This document shows, piece after piece, positions 34,045 through 45,947 of a stretch of DNA of 64,000 bases; position 1 is the stretch's first letter, and every line of letters begins with the position of its first letter. The notes under the pieces are model-generated. The model was not told the DNA's origin, ran no database searches, and worked only from the letters and a program-made list of their open reading frames with translations. The translations under genes were made by a program, and so were the position numbers. This DNA is from Cladopsammia gracilis. Lineage: Eukaryota; Cnidaria; Anthozoa; Scleractinia; Dendrophylliidae. The stretch is taken from NCBI GenBank assembly GCA_022457155.1, contig JAJGOT010000071.1:1814501-1878500 (forward strand). The letters are read 5' to 3'.

Positions 34045-37000
34045 CCTCTTCATCATCACATGACGGAAATGGAAATTCAGCGGTACTTTGGTGTCCAGAC
34101 CTCTGCAGATGGTATATTAAATATTTAATCCATCAAATTTATTTCTCGCGCGCGATTGGTCTGAACACATTGCGTGGCGCTGCCCAAACAACTGGGGAAT
34201 ATCCGATGATATACCTAAAGTGATATTACCCAGTTCTTAAAATTTGCGTTTTACGTTCGCGCGTTCAATTTTCGTCTCAAATATATTGCTAAATTGAATA
34301 GAACTGATTGTTTTGAACACTTATAGACTAGAAACATTTTGAACGCCAAAATAATCGTTTTGATGTTTAACAGCTTGGCCATGAATTCTCCCTAACAGAG
34401 AGACCTTGTGAAAAAATAATTGAAGGATAATGAACACAATAACATCCATTTTGCTTCAGAAATATGTACCGATATATTTGTTTTTTGACATTATCTGTTC
34501 CTCGAAGCTCACAGTGTCCTCGAGCTTCGCTATTGTGTTCGCGGACAAATATCCGTGCATATTTTCGCGGTTGAACCGCAGGGTTGAGTGAAATGAAAAT
34601 GGAATCTCCTTTTACATCAGCTTGCCGCAAATTAAAAAAAAACTGTAAATTGAATCAAATCAATCAAATAAGAAAGGAATATTGTTATCATTTAATAAAA
34701 GGTATGAACTAGTATACGATATTTGCAATCAAAATGGTTCAGTTTTTGGCAATATATTGTTACTAGCTCTAGTGTCGTTTAAGCGGGATAAATTTTGAAA
34801 TAAAACAATGGTTGTTGACTCCAAACGGTCGTCATTGGTCGTATTAATGAGGAGTGTCATGTTAGAAAATTTCTGAACTTTTAGTTCGGGCCGAGAAAAA
34901 ACGTGTCGCATTTACAGGGCTTTACTCATGAAAAAAAAAAAACATTAAGTGCATTGAATTGCCTTTTGGTTTTGATAAAGTGTACAATTTGAATGTTTCA
35001 ATGTATTCTATGAATTAGTTTGTCCTTAAAATGTCTATAAATTACATCTTACAAGCCACCTTCAGAAAGTCAAATCTCGCCATCCTTTGGCCTTCTCCTA
35101 GTCTGGTCCCCACACCCACTCTCTGGGTAATAATATGATACGATGTTGTCTGGAGTGGTTCGCACTGAGAATGATAATTTATTCTTCCGTATTAGAAGAC
35201 GACTAATTTTTTAAAGTAAAACAAGCATGGTGTCCATACATTAACAACGGTTCCAACGCTGCTAACTTTGTCTAGTCATGGCACAACAAGCCAATTAGTT
35301 CACTTTATGGGCCTTTTGAGGGAATAATTCTGTATCTCACTTGCACAGTCCTTTGTTTCAAGACAGCAACACGCAAAACAATATCGGTCTTTATTTCTGC
35401 AGTTCCCGAGTATGAAGTAACAGAGCCATATCAGTCAAATGCAGAAGGCGAGTTCCTGTCTCACACGCTCCACGAAAGACACACACGCCAGGTACACGAT
35501 AGCGGTGAGTGGCATTACAAGTTGGACGCGTTTGGAAAGAAAATGCATCTGAAACTGAGAAAAAATACGCAGCTGGCGAAACCGGGCCTCGAACTGGAGA
35601 CAAGGCACAAGAATGGTGACGTAACATTGACGCCAGTTAAAACAGATTCATACTTTCATGGGAAAGTGGCTATGGATCCAGGGTCTTTTGTCGCTGTGAG
35701 CAACGATCAGGGACTGGTTAGTAATCTGCTTTGCATTTCTCACAGAAAGACAAGATACTAAAAACAATTTCGGGACCTTCAGGCCTTACTTTTTGGCTAG
35801 TTTTTGGCGGAGGGGACAGGCCCTTGAGCCTGATACTGGTATGCAAAATGTATTGTCATTTAAACCATAGTCAATCAAGGGACTGCTTATGAAATTTCGC
35901 AGACTTCAATGGCGATAACAAAGGAGCTACAACTTATGTTGAACCGTACTTGGTGCACATCTCTTGTGGTGTTTTTGATCACACGCTATGACTGAATAAC
36001 TTAATAGCATCATTTCTATTGGTCAGTTGCTCGAACAAAAGGTCAACATCTATTGTGGTCGTGCACGATCAAGGGCGAAAAACGATAACAAAAACATCGA
36101 ACAAAGACATTTCTCAGGTTTCATTACCATTGCACTTTATTAACTATGTTTAAACTTATATTTCTCAGACTGGCATGATAAGGCTGTCACGTAACGCCCT
36201 CTTTGTCCATCCCCTTCCGAACCACTTGGCGAAACACGTGACTACCGGAAGTGGAGCCAAGCCGCATCTTGTGTACAGAAAATCAGCCGAGCCACTCAAC
36301 TGTGAAACTAAAACAGGTACATTTATACGCTCAAAAGAAAACAATTGAAGCTGTAAAACAAAGGGTGAAAACTCTTTCTAGATTATCAAAAAATGATAAC
36401 TGTCACAGATGTAAATACGAAAAGCGATTTTGTTTGGTTTGAATACCAGCCGCTTATCAAGAATTGAGCCCGATGATTAGGCTATACAAACGTAAAACTT
36501 TTACAGATTGATATGTTTGACAATGTTGTCATATTGACAGCCACGACGTATGCAAATTAAGTCACGTGACCTGTCTGTGTTATTGTCTTTATCTCAAAAT
36601 TCTATTTAGCAGAATGGCACCAGTTTTTCTTATTGTCTGAAAGCTACCTTAAGGAGGCGGCATGCACGTCTCGGAACGCCTCACAGGATTGGCTGAGAAA
36701 ACAATAGAACAAACAACAGAACAATGGACTCTAGTCCTGAAAACAACACCTGGTCCAATGAAATCAGAGGTTCTGAAGAGGTGCATGGTATCTGACCTTA
36801 AGGATTTTAATGTTTTCCGTATTAGATACATCAGTGATAGAAAACTTATTAGCCTATAGTTTTGAGCTGTTCTTGCACCAGTAAAGAGCCAGGAAGCGAA
36901 TACTGCTATCGGGCGTCAGTCAAATGTACTATTAAAGTTGAAAATATTTAAACGGATACGTCCTCTTCAAGGTACACTTGTTTTGTTTTTAAACATTATA

Positions 37001-40000
37001 AACTTCTCACTTATAAACTGTTCTTGTTTATATGCTTGTTTATATAAAGTTTCGAGCCTCAATCCAGCGCCTACGATTGGTGAAGCCAGCGATAGCAGTT
37101 CCATAGCTCCTTCTCACAAATACTTACAAGTAGAACTTCTGGCGGATGAAAATGTCGCAGCTAAGCATGGGAACGATACCGCAGACTTCTTGTTGGTTTT
37201 AGCAAACATAGTAAGTTGCAAACTTTTGAACTGTTGTAGCTTGTTGTATTCGGGGTTTCGTATGATGTTTAAAAAGTGTTTGGGATTTCATACTATTAAT
37301 TCTTAAAATGAAGCAATTTTCAGTTTAATTGTTCGTTATTATCTTTATAGAGTACGTCAATCTCAAAATTTAGGATATATTTTTCTTAGAGTGCTTTTTC
37401 AACGTTACACGTCTAGTCAACCCGGCCCATTTCTTGATGAAGACCAACAGTAAGCAGTCAAAACGTCGCGATCCACATCTAAAGTTACCACATCGTGAGA
37501 CAAACGATTAAAAATTTATCATTTCAATCCACCACGATAAACAAAAGCATTTTTTTATTTATCACATTTTATCTCAAACACAATTAGTTTGCTATGTCCG
37601 CTGCTGTTTGCTACTTGTCCGGTATGCATCTTTCGTAAGGTGTCCCGGCTAAAATATCGAGTTTCCATAATTATGGCCAGGAGCTTGCTTTAAGCTTGCT
37701 TTATTATCTTGAAAAAAGAAAGAAAATAACGTCAAAAGTGACGGCTAAAAATCCTCAAAATTTCACCGGGATGGCAAGTTTGATTTTTGGATCGCCTGTC
37801 ATGAAATCTTAGGCCCGGTTCAAACATCGAACTTCACATGTGCCGAACCTAATGCAAACAAGAAAAATCTATTGTTCTTGCTCATTTGCATTAGATTCGG
37901 CACATGTGAAGTTCGACGTTTGAACCGGGCCTAACTTAATGAACTTTAATCCACTTCCATCCTTGTAATCCTGCAATTTTTTCTCAAACCACCGCTACCA
38001 TTTTGCCTCTATAGAATTTTTTATCCAATGTAGTTGTATATTTGATGGCATTTGACGATATATTAAACATGGAAGTTAAGTAAGATAAAGTTATTTATTT
38101 TGGCGGGACCCTTTCCCTTTAACGCCAATGGTTCAGATTAGCCCGCAGAAGCCCGTGTGGACAGTTGCCGTAATTAATACCACAACTCTACGTATAGTTC
38201 ATATCAAGAGAAAATAATCTCTTGTTCGTATATTTTCTTACAGAACACAGATCAACTGGCTGGCCTTCCCTCGATGGGGATCATATATTTAACCTGGTTT
38301 AATCAAAAATAAATATACACTTGTTTTTCTCACAATATATATTTCGTTCTTGTTTTTCGAAAAGGTTGCCGGATCGTTTCGCGACAACTCAATCGGAGAA
38401 ATAAAAGTGAATTATATTGTCAGCCGACTTGTTATCATCACTAACAAAGAGGTATTGTTTATTTGACTCTAATTTATAAAGTTTTTACTTTATAAAAACA
38501 GATTTAGCTAGATTACTTAGGATATGGTTATTGTGTATGGTTTTAACAGGGGCGTACCTGTAGGCCAAGTAAGCACTGGCTTACAAGTTTTTTAAAATTT
38601 ATCAGCTACAAAATGACAACGCGATGACTTTCCGTATATTATGCTATGTTAACCTTTTCTTTTTTCAACTTGTGCCCCCTGGCTTACTGGTAAAACCTGG
38701 CCAGGAACGCCCCTGGTTTAAACTATAGGTAAAAGGTAAGTCTAATGGCTCACAACTGCTGGAGCTTAACCCAGTTTCTGTAGCATGAAGCGACTAGGAA
38801 TATTGCTACTCCCTCCTGCATGGGATGCTAGTCCATCACAAGGTTACCCCCAGCATAATGCCGCTGGTATCCGTTTATACACCTGGGTGGGGAGAGACAA
38901 TGTGGAACAAAATTTCTTGTCTAAAGGTGATGTTACACGGGATGATTCGCAACGACGATTTTTAGCGCAACAATGTTTCGCTAAAAGTTGCGCTAAAAGT
39001 TGACGCTGTGTAACATGGGTGCGCGGACGGTTTTCTTCGACATTTGTGCGTTGCGAGTGTTTGAATCAGCTTAAAAACATTGCGAAGAAAATCGTCCGCG
39101 CACCCATGTTGCACGGGGTCAACTTTTAGCGCAACTTTTAGCGCAACATTGTTGCACTAAAAATCGTCGTTGCGAATCGTCCCGAGTAACATCACCTTAA
39201 CAGTCATAACAATTAAAGAAAATAAAAATAATCCCAAGTAGAAGGTTTTCCTCGTTTATACCGATCAAATAAAATACTATAAAAAGGTCGATTAAAATTG
39301 ATTAAAATTGATTAAAATGAATTGGAAAAAAAAAGTTTTAATAACAACCTGACTATTTTTTAGGATGGAGGGGATGTCTAATTTATTATTTTTTCAAAGT
39401 AAATGTTAATTAGAAAAAGGTGATGAATTATGGATGAAAGGTGGGGAATATTAGACGGGAATATTACATTACAGGGAAGCATTGCAGGGTATGGTTGTAG
39501 CGAATTGTCTGGTCCGCTATCCTGTACTACAATCAATCTACCGCCATCTTTTCGGATAGCTGGTAACTGTCGACAGGGCAAGTATTCAATATAAACTGCA
39601 ATGAAAAGAACAGCCTATTTAGTTTGCATGTTTTGTCGATATTATATTATCCACTGAAGGTATTTTAAAATATTTGTTGTTGTTGTGGTAATTATATAAA
39701 ATATATACTTATATGAATATAAATGATGAGTGTGGAGGAATTATTAAAACAGACTTTAAAGTTGCGTTTCTACTACAGCAGTTGGAAGTAAACCCTAACT
39801 CAAAAGTTTGAAGGTCCATAACTTGATATTGTATTTGTCTCTGTCGTGTTTTATCAAAATGTTCGAGATACATTAAGCGTCGGTCACTCTAGATTAAGAA
39901 TAAACTTAATTGTTCAATAGCTGAATGTCGACCGAAGTACATCCAATGGAGACAGGCTAGCAAAGCTAAATGGGTGGATTGAGAAGCATAAGCCTAGAAA

Positions 40001-42960
40001 CAGAAGCGACCCAATGTACTTTGAAGTTACTTCACTGGTTCATGTGTAAGTACTACAAACATATTCTTATTCATAAGTTCGAATTCTTAACGTCAGTTCT
40101 TTCATACACAGAGAGTCATGTTCATGGGAAAAGAACCGAGTGTTCTGAAACTTGAATAATAATTCGTTTTTTTTTTCGAGATCTTCTTTTTATATTAACA
40201 ATGAAAATATCACAATACCTGTAAGACTCTTACTTTTAAAGAAAATGGTTGCCAGAGAGTGTTTATAGTAGCTAGTGGACAATGCATTTATTGTCACCTA
40301 GGCCTGATTAGCGCGCCGATGTGTAATTCTTCCCCTCGGTATCCCAGTTAAAATAGGATCTCCTTAGAGCAATCTGCACTCCTCACCCCGCTTATAAACA
40401 CGTTTGTCACGTCGAAGATTTTAGACATTTTACGATCATCCACGAATTTGAACCAGTCTTGATACGAAACTGGCCGACAATTCACAGCGTTTACTGTTGG
40501 CCTTGACAGAAGCATTTCTTTATCAAAATACATCATGAGGACAGATATATAGTGTGTTTTCTGGAATATCAATAACATATTTATGTGTTTTCAAAAAAAA
40601 GACGCTTTTGACTTTTCAACAACAATTATGGTGAGAAAAACAATTTGCACGTTATTCTTCTCACTACAACTGAATAAGGCGGTTGAAATAGTTAAAGAAT
40701 CAAACGCGTCTTCTTTTTTCTTTAAATTATAGCAAGTCCGCTGCTATCCAGATCTATGTGTTTTAGATTTAACATGTGGGAGGTATTTTCTCGAGCTTTA
40801 GCTAAATAATCCAACATCTAATGCAAATTGCAGACGTTCAATCAGGGCCGTAGCCAGTATGAGGCAAACCGAGGCACTTGCCTCAGTCATGATCCCACTG
40901 TTTTGTTTAAACTTTGTCATCATAAAGACCCTAATAGCTAGGCGGGGAATTTAACCATGGATATTGCCTCAGTCCTTATTTTTTCTGGTTACGGCCCTGT
41001 ACAATGTGTCTAACTTCAACGTTAGCAAGAGGAATTTCCATGCATACACTGTACGTCCCACTAATAACCATGTTGTTATTGGCTTAGATGCACACGTGCT
41101 TTGTCACAAAAAGCTCATTTAAAATGACATATTAAGCATGTCGTACTCTTCTTGACGACAACCTTTTTTCCCTTCCACAGTGGTCAAGGAGGTGGTAAGT
41201 ATTTTTTATAAAACATAATGAAGAGGGGTGCTTACCATTTAGCCAAAGGAAACCGGTATTTTCGGTTGGAAAGCAAATGGTACGATTGATTTTCCGGAAT
41301 TTCGAATGTAACTTAACCGGAAAACGAATTGTAATTGGTAAGCGACATCTCTTTCAGCTGTTTCGGTTTGAATGCTAATTTTAAAGAAACCCGTACCATT
41401 TTTCAACAGGCGATCAACCCAACTTTTATTTATTTTTTTTCCCGCAAATGGTAAGCACCCTAGAGTTCCCCTTCTCCACTCCGATATTCTAAATATAAAT
41501 TCACCTTGCTTTTTGTCCATCCATATTCATTGTAGGCATTCAACAATTAATATTATGAAATACGAGTTGCTTCTGGAGTAGCACCTAAATGTCGGTTATT
41601 GATGATTTCAAGATACTTTGGGAGAAATTAAATGAATTTATATGATTTTTGTCGTATGCAGGTACCTCCGGTGGTCTTAAGTTAGCTAGTTAGCAGCTGT
41701 TTTGTTATTAACGCTAGGGACATTGTTTTGTCTTCTTTTTCAATTTCTTAAAGTTAAACTTACGTCTATGTATAGAATTCCAATTCATTTTTAATTTCGA
41801 TAATTCAAATGAAAGCTAGCTGGCGTTGCGCGTTGCCAAAGGGGCCAAAGCAAATGACTTTTTCCTATCTCTCAATCAAATGACTCCTTCCTTTCAAAGG
41901 TATGGCCTTGCTGGGTGGCATATGTTCTCACAGAGTCGTTGGTAATGTGAATGGATATATTGGTTTGCAAACTGCCGGGATTATGTTGCACGAAAATGGA
42001 CACAAGTAAGTGTTACTATGCATTAACAGATTATTATTATTATTATTATTATTATTATAAACAAAATGCTGACTGGTTACGAAGCGAAAACAGAGCGAAA
42101 GTACAACAATGCATGCCATTGACACTGCGTGCCTCACGGTATTGAACCACGCTGATCATTGCTAAATTTTACAGCACCTCAGACCCAAGTTGGGAAACGT
42201 CTTAGCTTCTGCATGCACTGCGCTTTAACGGCATTCGTTCAACTTTTGTTGAACCAACTACTGAAAAATAGTCGAGACCACTTGAACATGTTGAAGGCTA
42301 AAAACACCAAACACTCATTTCAGAACAAAAGACAAAAAAGAAAAACAAAACGACAACAGTAATATCGCTGTTTGTTTTCTTACGTTGGTGGTTTCACACT
42401 ACAAGTTGAGTATGTCTCGAGCATGAGCTTGACTCAAGCGCACTTGAAATTCTCAAGCAACATGTCAGAAAAATGAGGTTCACACCTGACGAGAAAGTGT
42501 ATTACTTGAAACATAAGCTGTCAATCACTATCAGTTGTTTGCACCGCTGCACATGTCTTTTAGTCGACTTCTGTTTTCCCATTGATCAAGTGCCTTCTCA
42601 AGTGTGATGTAGCTCATGCTGCTTGTCGGCGTACTTCGATTTCTTTGAAATCTACACGTTTCAATGGTCACAAAGTACGGTTTGAGTATGTGCATACGCT
42701 TTCACATTCAAAGTAGGTTTCAAGTGAACTTAGTATGTACTTAGAAGCCCTAGTGTGAAACCAGCAAATAAAGTTGTTGTTAGCACACCAGTGATGAGTA
42801 GAATTTATCTCATTGCGTCTTTGTTTAGTTTTGGCGCGGGACACGATGGAGACAACAGCTGTAAACCTTTAACTAACATCATGTCGACTTCTGTAGTGGG
42901 CGGCCAAGGAGCTATGAAATGGTCTTCATGCACCGGGAATTTGTTACAAACGTTTCTAAG
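34045..42960 (+). CDS. Reprolysin/ADAMTS-like zinc metalloprotease (M12B), nine exons visible
   Basis: Exons: 34045-34111, 35403-35716, 36169-36316, 37050-37210, 38365-38451, 39921-40045, 41181-41194, 41900-42005, 42829-42960. All have AG/GT borders and compatible phases, so one frame runs through. Exons 1-3 form the propeptide (WHYKLDAFGKKMHLKLRKN, PGSFVAVSNDQGL, then GMIRLSRNALFVHPLP). Exon 4 opens the catalytic domain (YLQVELLADE), continued by VAGSFRDNSIGEIKVNYIVS. The zinc site HENGHN|FGAGHD fits HExxHxxGxxH and is split by the 42006-42828 intron; NIMSTS is the Met-turn. These are secreted or cell-surface proteases acting on extracellular matrix or receptors. 5' and 3' exons (signal peptide; disintegrin/TSP1 if present) were not found. 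Exon 7 is only 14 nt. Confidence 0.87.
37434..37470 (+). ncRNA. Hammerhead-like motif, copy C (degenerate)
   Basis: TTGATGA, one extra A, GAC...GTC stem, then AAAACGTCG in place of GAAA. Same architecture as copies A and B but with core changes, so almost certainly inactive. Lies in an intron of the metalloprotease gene. Confidence 0.3.
37637..38117 (+). mobile_element. MITE family D, copy 2, with nested hairpin MITE
   Basis: Ends AAGGTGTCCCGGCTAAAATA and TATTTTGGCGGGACCCTTTC are imperfect inverted repeats; the body matches copies at 19910-20290 and 50286-50585. Nested at 37810-37934 is a perfect-armed element, TTAGGCCCGGTTCAAAC mirrored by GTTTGAACCGGGCCTAA with the arms continuing through CACATGTG. 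Confidence 0.8.
38547..38715. mobile_element. MITE with CAGGGGCGTACCTG ends (hAT-like)
   Basis: CAGGGGCGTACCTGTAGGCC on the left against GGCCAGGAACGCCCCTG on the right. CAGGGGCG termini are typical of hAT-related elements. Intronic in the metalloprotease gene. Confidence 0.75.
38745..38932 (-). mobile_element. SINE copy, 5'-truncated
   Basis: The stretch from GGAGCTTAACCCAGTTTCTG to TTTCTTGTCTAAA matches the SINE body at 32940-33108 with few changes. The tRNA head is absent: the match stops where the foldback at 38932 begins. Confidence 0.88.
38932..39203. mobile_element. Long-arm foldback (AAGGTGATGTTAC ends)
   Basis: Arms of about 110 bp: AAGGTGATGTTACACGGGA... mirrored by ...TCCCGAGTAACATCACCTT, including AGCGCAACTTTTAGCGCAAC and CGTCCGCGCACCCATG words in both. 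The spacer is short. It joins the truncated SINE directly. Confidence 0.88.
40843..40999. mobile_element. MITE with CAGGGCCGTAGCCAG ends
   Basis: CAGGGCCGTAGCCAG and CTGGTTACGGCCCTG are inverted; the spacer holds GAGGCA/TTGCCTC words in mirrored positions. Intron of the metalloprotease gene. Confidence 0.85.
41226..41460. mobile_element. MITE with GGGTGCTTACCATTT ends
   Basis: GGGTGCTTACCATTT is mirrored by AAATGGTAAGCACCC. It begins 31 bp after the 14-nt exon of the metalloprotease gene. Non-coding. Confidence 0.85.
42033..42058 (+). repeat. ATT microsatellite
   Basis: About nine ATT/TTA units, just downstream of the exon carrying HENGH. Confidence 0.9.
42389..42763. mobile_element. MITE with TGGTTTCACACTA ends
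   Basis: TGGTTTCACACTA and TAGTGTGAAACCA are perfect inverted ends; the body has repeated CAAG/CTTG words. It lies about 65 bp before the exon completing the zinc motif. Confidence 0.85.
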
Positions 42961-43019
42961 GTCAGTCGAAAGAAATACTGATGTAAACCGTTGGAATAAA
43001 GCAGAAAAATAATGAAGAA

Positions 43020-44045
43020 ATAACCTAAAAACCAGTTAAAGGAGCTGTGTAATGGGGCTTTTGAGTTTTTTGGGTCTAAACTGCCCTGAATTAAAACTAA
43101 GTACCTTTGTCATACACGAAATGTTTATAGAACACTCAGGGGCATCCAACGAACAATCTTTGGTAAAATGTATTATTTTACTCAAATAAATTTAAATAAA
43201 TCACGAAAAGCATTTCCAGGTGTTCTAAGTTGCTGGAAAAATATATCTGTTCCTTTTTCCCAGCATAACACATAGGGAAATTCCCAGCCAGCTGGATAAA
43301 AAAAATGTCTGTTTCCCAGCCAGCAATAAAAAAAAATGAATAAATGAAAAAAAAAAAAATATAATAATAAGTTACCAAAAGGGTCTTGGGAACTAATAAA
43401 ACATTAATGGAAAACTATTTGAAGCTTTTTGTTTATTGTTTTGTACATGACTGCCGTCTCGAACTTAACCTGTTCGGATATCTCAAAGTACTGCTTAAAT
43501 TTATTACTACGAAGCTGAACCCTTTTAAGCCCCACAGTGTCCTCCGATTTTCTTCGATCCAGTCTCTTTTCCATATGCTCAAGTTAGCCAGCACAGTTTG
43601 TTCTTGCGACTTCTTTCTCAAGTTAACCAAAAAATGTTAATTAAAAAAATATGTACAGAATATTTTGCCAGCCAGCAAGAATTCCGCTGGGGAACAGATA
43701 AAGTGAGGAACAGATTTGTTGTGTGCCCTTGAACACTAAGAGCCAAAGATATGAAGTTAAATTCCCAAGAGACTGAATCAACCACAATCTGAATTTTAGC
43801 GACTTTTCGAAGGCACAAAGCGACAAACTTGAAACAATTGGGCCAAGTTTTTCAAATTACAATCCATTCCAGTCCTGGCCATCTGCAGCCCAAGACACTT
43901 ATGTTTACTCTCAGAGCATTAGTAGAATAATTGTAAACAAAACTGGACAATCATTGTTGTGTTTCTACTGATATAGATACGTCTATTGGGCTTTTTAAAT
44001 TAACACAAAAAATGGTGACATAACCCCTTTAAAGGTAGAAGAATT
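43020..44045 (-). repeat. Dispersed repeat family E, copy 2, with nested insert
   Basis: 43035-43140 and 43830-44010 match the reverse complement of 21440-22000. The middle (about 43230-43720) is an inserted element with mirrored words ATCTGTTCC...CCCAGC and GCTGGGGAACAGAT. It follows the last recognised metalloprotease exon. Confidence 0.7.
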
Positions 44046-44199
44046 ATTAATAAAACTATTCTCATGGTATCTGTGGAAGAATACATCTGGTGGTCACATG
44101 CAGCAAAATGAATTTAAAAATCATAGGTCTACGTTCTTTGAAATTTCCATTATTAAGTTTCGTGCTACCACTGGAAAACTTGAACCATTTACAGACTTC

Positions 44200-44990
44200 A
44201 CAAAAGTTGGTTAAATCTCTGTAAAATGTCTAGATTTCCTTTGTAAATTAAGAACTCTGTAAATGCGCGCATTCACAGAGTTTTTATAACTCCGTAAAAA
44301 GTCTGTAAATTTTAACACATTTTCTCCGCTAAGATCGCATAAAATGTGTATATAATCTTGCTAAAATCTCTGTGAATTTGATATAGAATTTACAGATATT
44401 TTATGCGACAAACAATAAATGTCTGTAAAATCTCTTTACTTTCTCTGTAAAAATTACACGAGAAAACAATCTCTGTAAACCCGTAAACATAAAATCTCCA
44501 TGTTATCTCTGTAAAAAGTGAGCGAAAAAAAGTGCATGAAATGTCTGTGAAATGTCTGTAAAATGGATACAAAAAAACTAGACAAAATGTTAATGTAAAG
44601 CACATAAAATGTTTGTAAAATGTAGATATTTTGACGCACAAAATCTTAGCAAAATGTTCACGTTTTCTCTGTAAATTAAGCATTAAAAAGTGAGCGAAAA
44701 AAGTGCATGAAATTCTGTAAAATGTATGCAAAAAAACTAGACAAAATGTTAATGTAAAGTACATAAAATGTTTGTAAAATGTACATATTTTAATGCACAA
44801 AATCTTAGCAAAATGTTCACGTTTTCTCTGTAAATTAAGCACGTAAAAGGGACGCGTGAACAATGCACAACATAAAATGTCAATAAAACATCTGTAAAAA
44901 GTTAACGAAACTTTGAACAAAATGTAAGTAAAATGTCCCCGATAAGAGCACAAAAAAATGTCACAAAGGAGTTCATGTCTGTAAAAATGT
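44200..44990 (-). repeat. AT-rich TCTGTAAAATG array with 172-bp tandem duplication
   Basis: Irregular TCTGTAAAATG/TCTGTAAA words throughout. A block starting at 44518 (GTGAGCGAAAAAA) is repeated from 44690 with high identity, giving a 172-bp unit present twice. The 187-aa minus ORF (44390-44953) arises from this periodic sequence. Confidence 0.8.
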
Positions 44991-45747
44991 AGAAAAATTT
45001 ATTGCAACTACATAATTAATACCTTTCAAAATGTGTATATTACAACACATGTACATGTTCTCTCAATAGAATCTAATTGTAGAAATTAGACTGTTGCTAC
45101 AGATAAACAAATGGTTTCTACAACTTGACTGCCATAAAACTGAAGTTCTAGAAAAAGGAATAGCGAAATTCATGTTTTAAAAATTAAAAATGTAAGCACC
45201 AGCTCCCCGTGTATATGCATATTATGTTGTTTGAGAAGCACTTTCGTCAATCTATGCTCATGTTGTCATAAAGGTATTTCTTAAGGTATACTGTACATGT
45301 ATTCTGTGTTAAATCTTGATGTAAGCCCATATGTTGTATTTCCTAAGAACCAGAACAAGAAAACACTCAAAACGAAATTATAACAAACTGTAATAATTTA
45401 TTTTTCTCTTAATCTCTATAATTTAAGGTATAAAAATTAGTCCAACAACTGGGTTACATGGAAATAATTCTAAAATAAATAGTATTAAGGAATCAATTTT
45501 ATTATTATAACAAAACATTAAAACTTTGTTCTTTCATGAGAATAGTACTAAAAACAGTATAAACAAGTAGCAGATTTAAATAAATTTTCATTTTATAAAA
45601 TCATGTAAACAATAATTATTAAATAATTCTGAAATTATTATTGAAATAAGCTCATATAATAATAAACCTGTTTCAATAATATGCTCATAGATTGTATTAA
45701 TTATCGATATTATTATTATTATTATTATTTATTTCTGCACAATCCTT

Positions 45748-45888
45748 TAGAGTGATTTTACTTAACCCGTGAAATAATTAATAGATAGTGGACTACTATG
45801 CACTAATTCCATTGTATTCCTTTGTTCACTGTGGCTGTTTGGCTATTATTGTTGGATACTGTTTCACGAGTGTAGTACAATCACTCTT
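45748..45888. mobile_element. MITE family A, diverged copy
   Basis: TAGAGTGATTTTACTTAACC at the left and TACAATCACTCT at the right, with ACCCGTGAAATAATT and GTTTCACGAG subterminal words as in the other copies. Confidence 0.75.
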
Positions 45889-45947
45889 ACCTTTTGTATT
45901 ATTCAGCTGGTAAATTCTACTTATGTTTAACATTATACTTTTCCCGG

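Noticed and set aside
36662..36859. Additional metalloprotease exon
   Set aside because: The 65-codon frame has no reprolysin similarity, and exons 36169-36316 and 37050-37210 already join in phase without it.
44390..44953. 187-aa minus-strand ORF
   Set aside because: It reads through the TCTGTAAAATG array and its 172-bp duplication; the protein is a low-complexity Phe/Tyr/Cys string repeating with the DNA.
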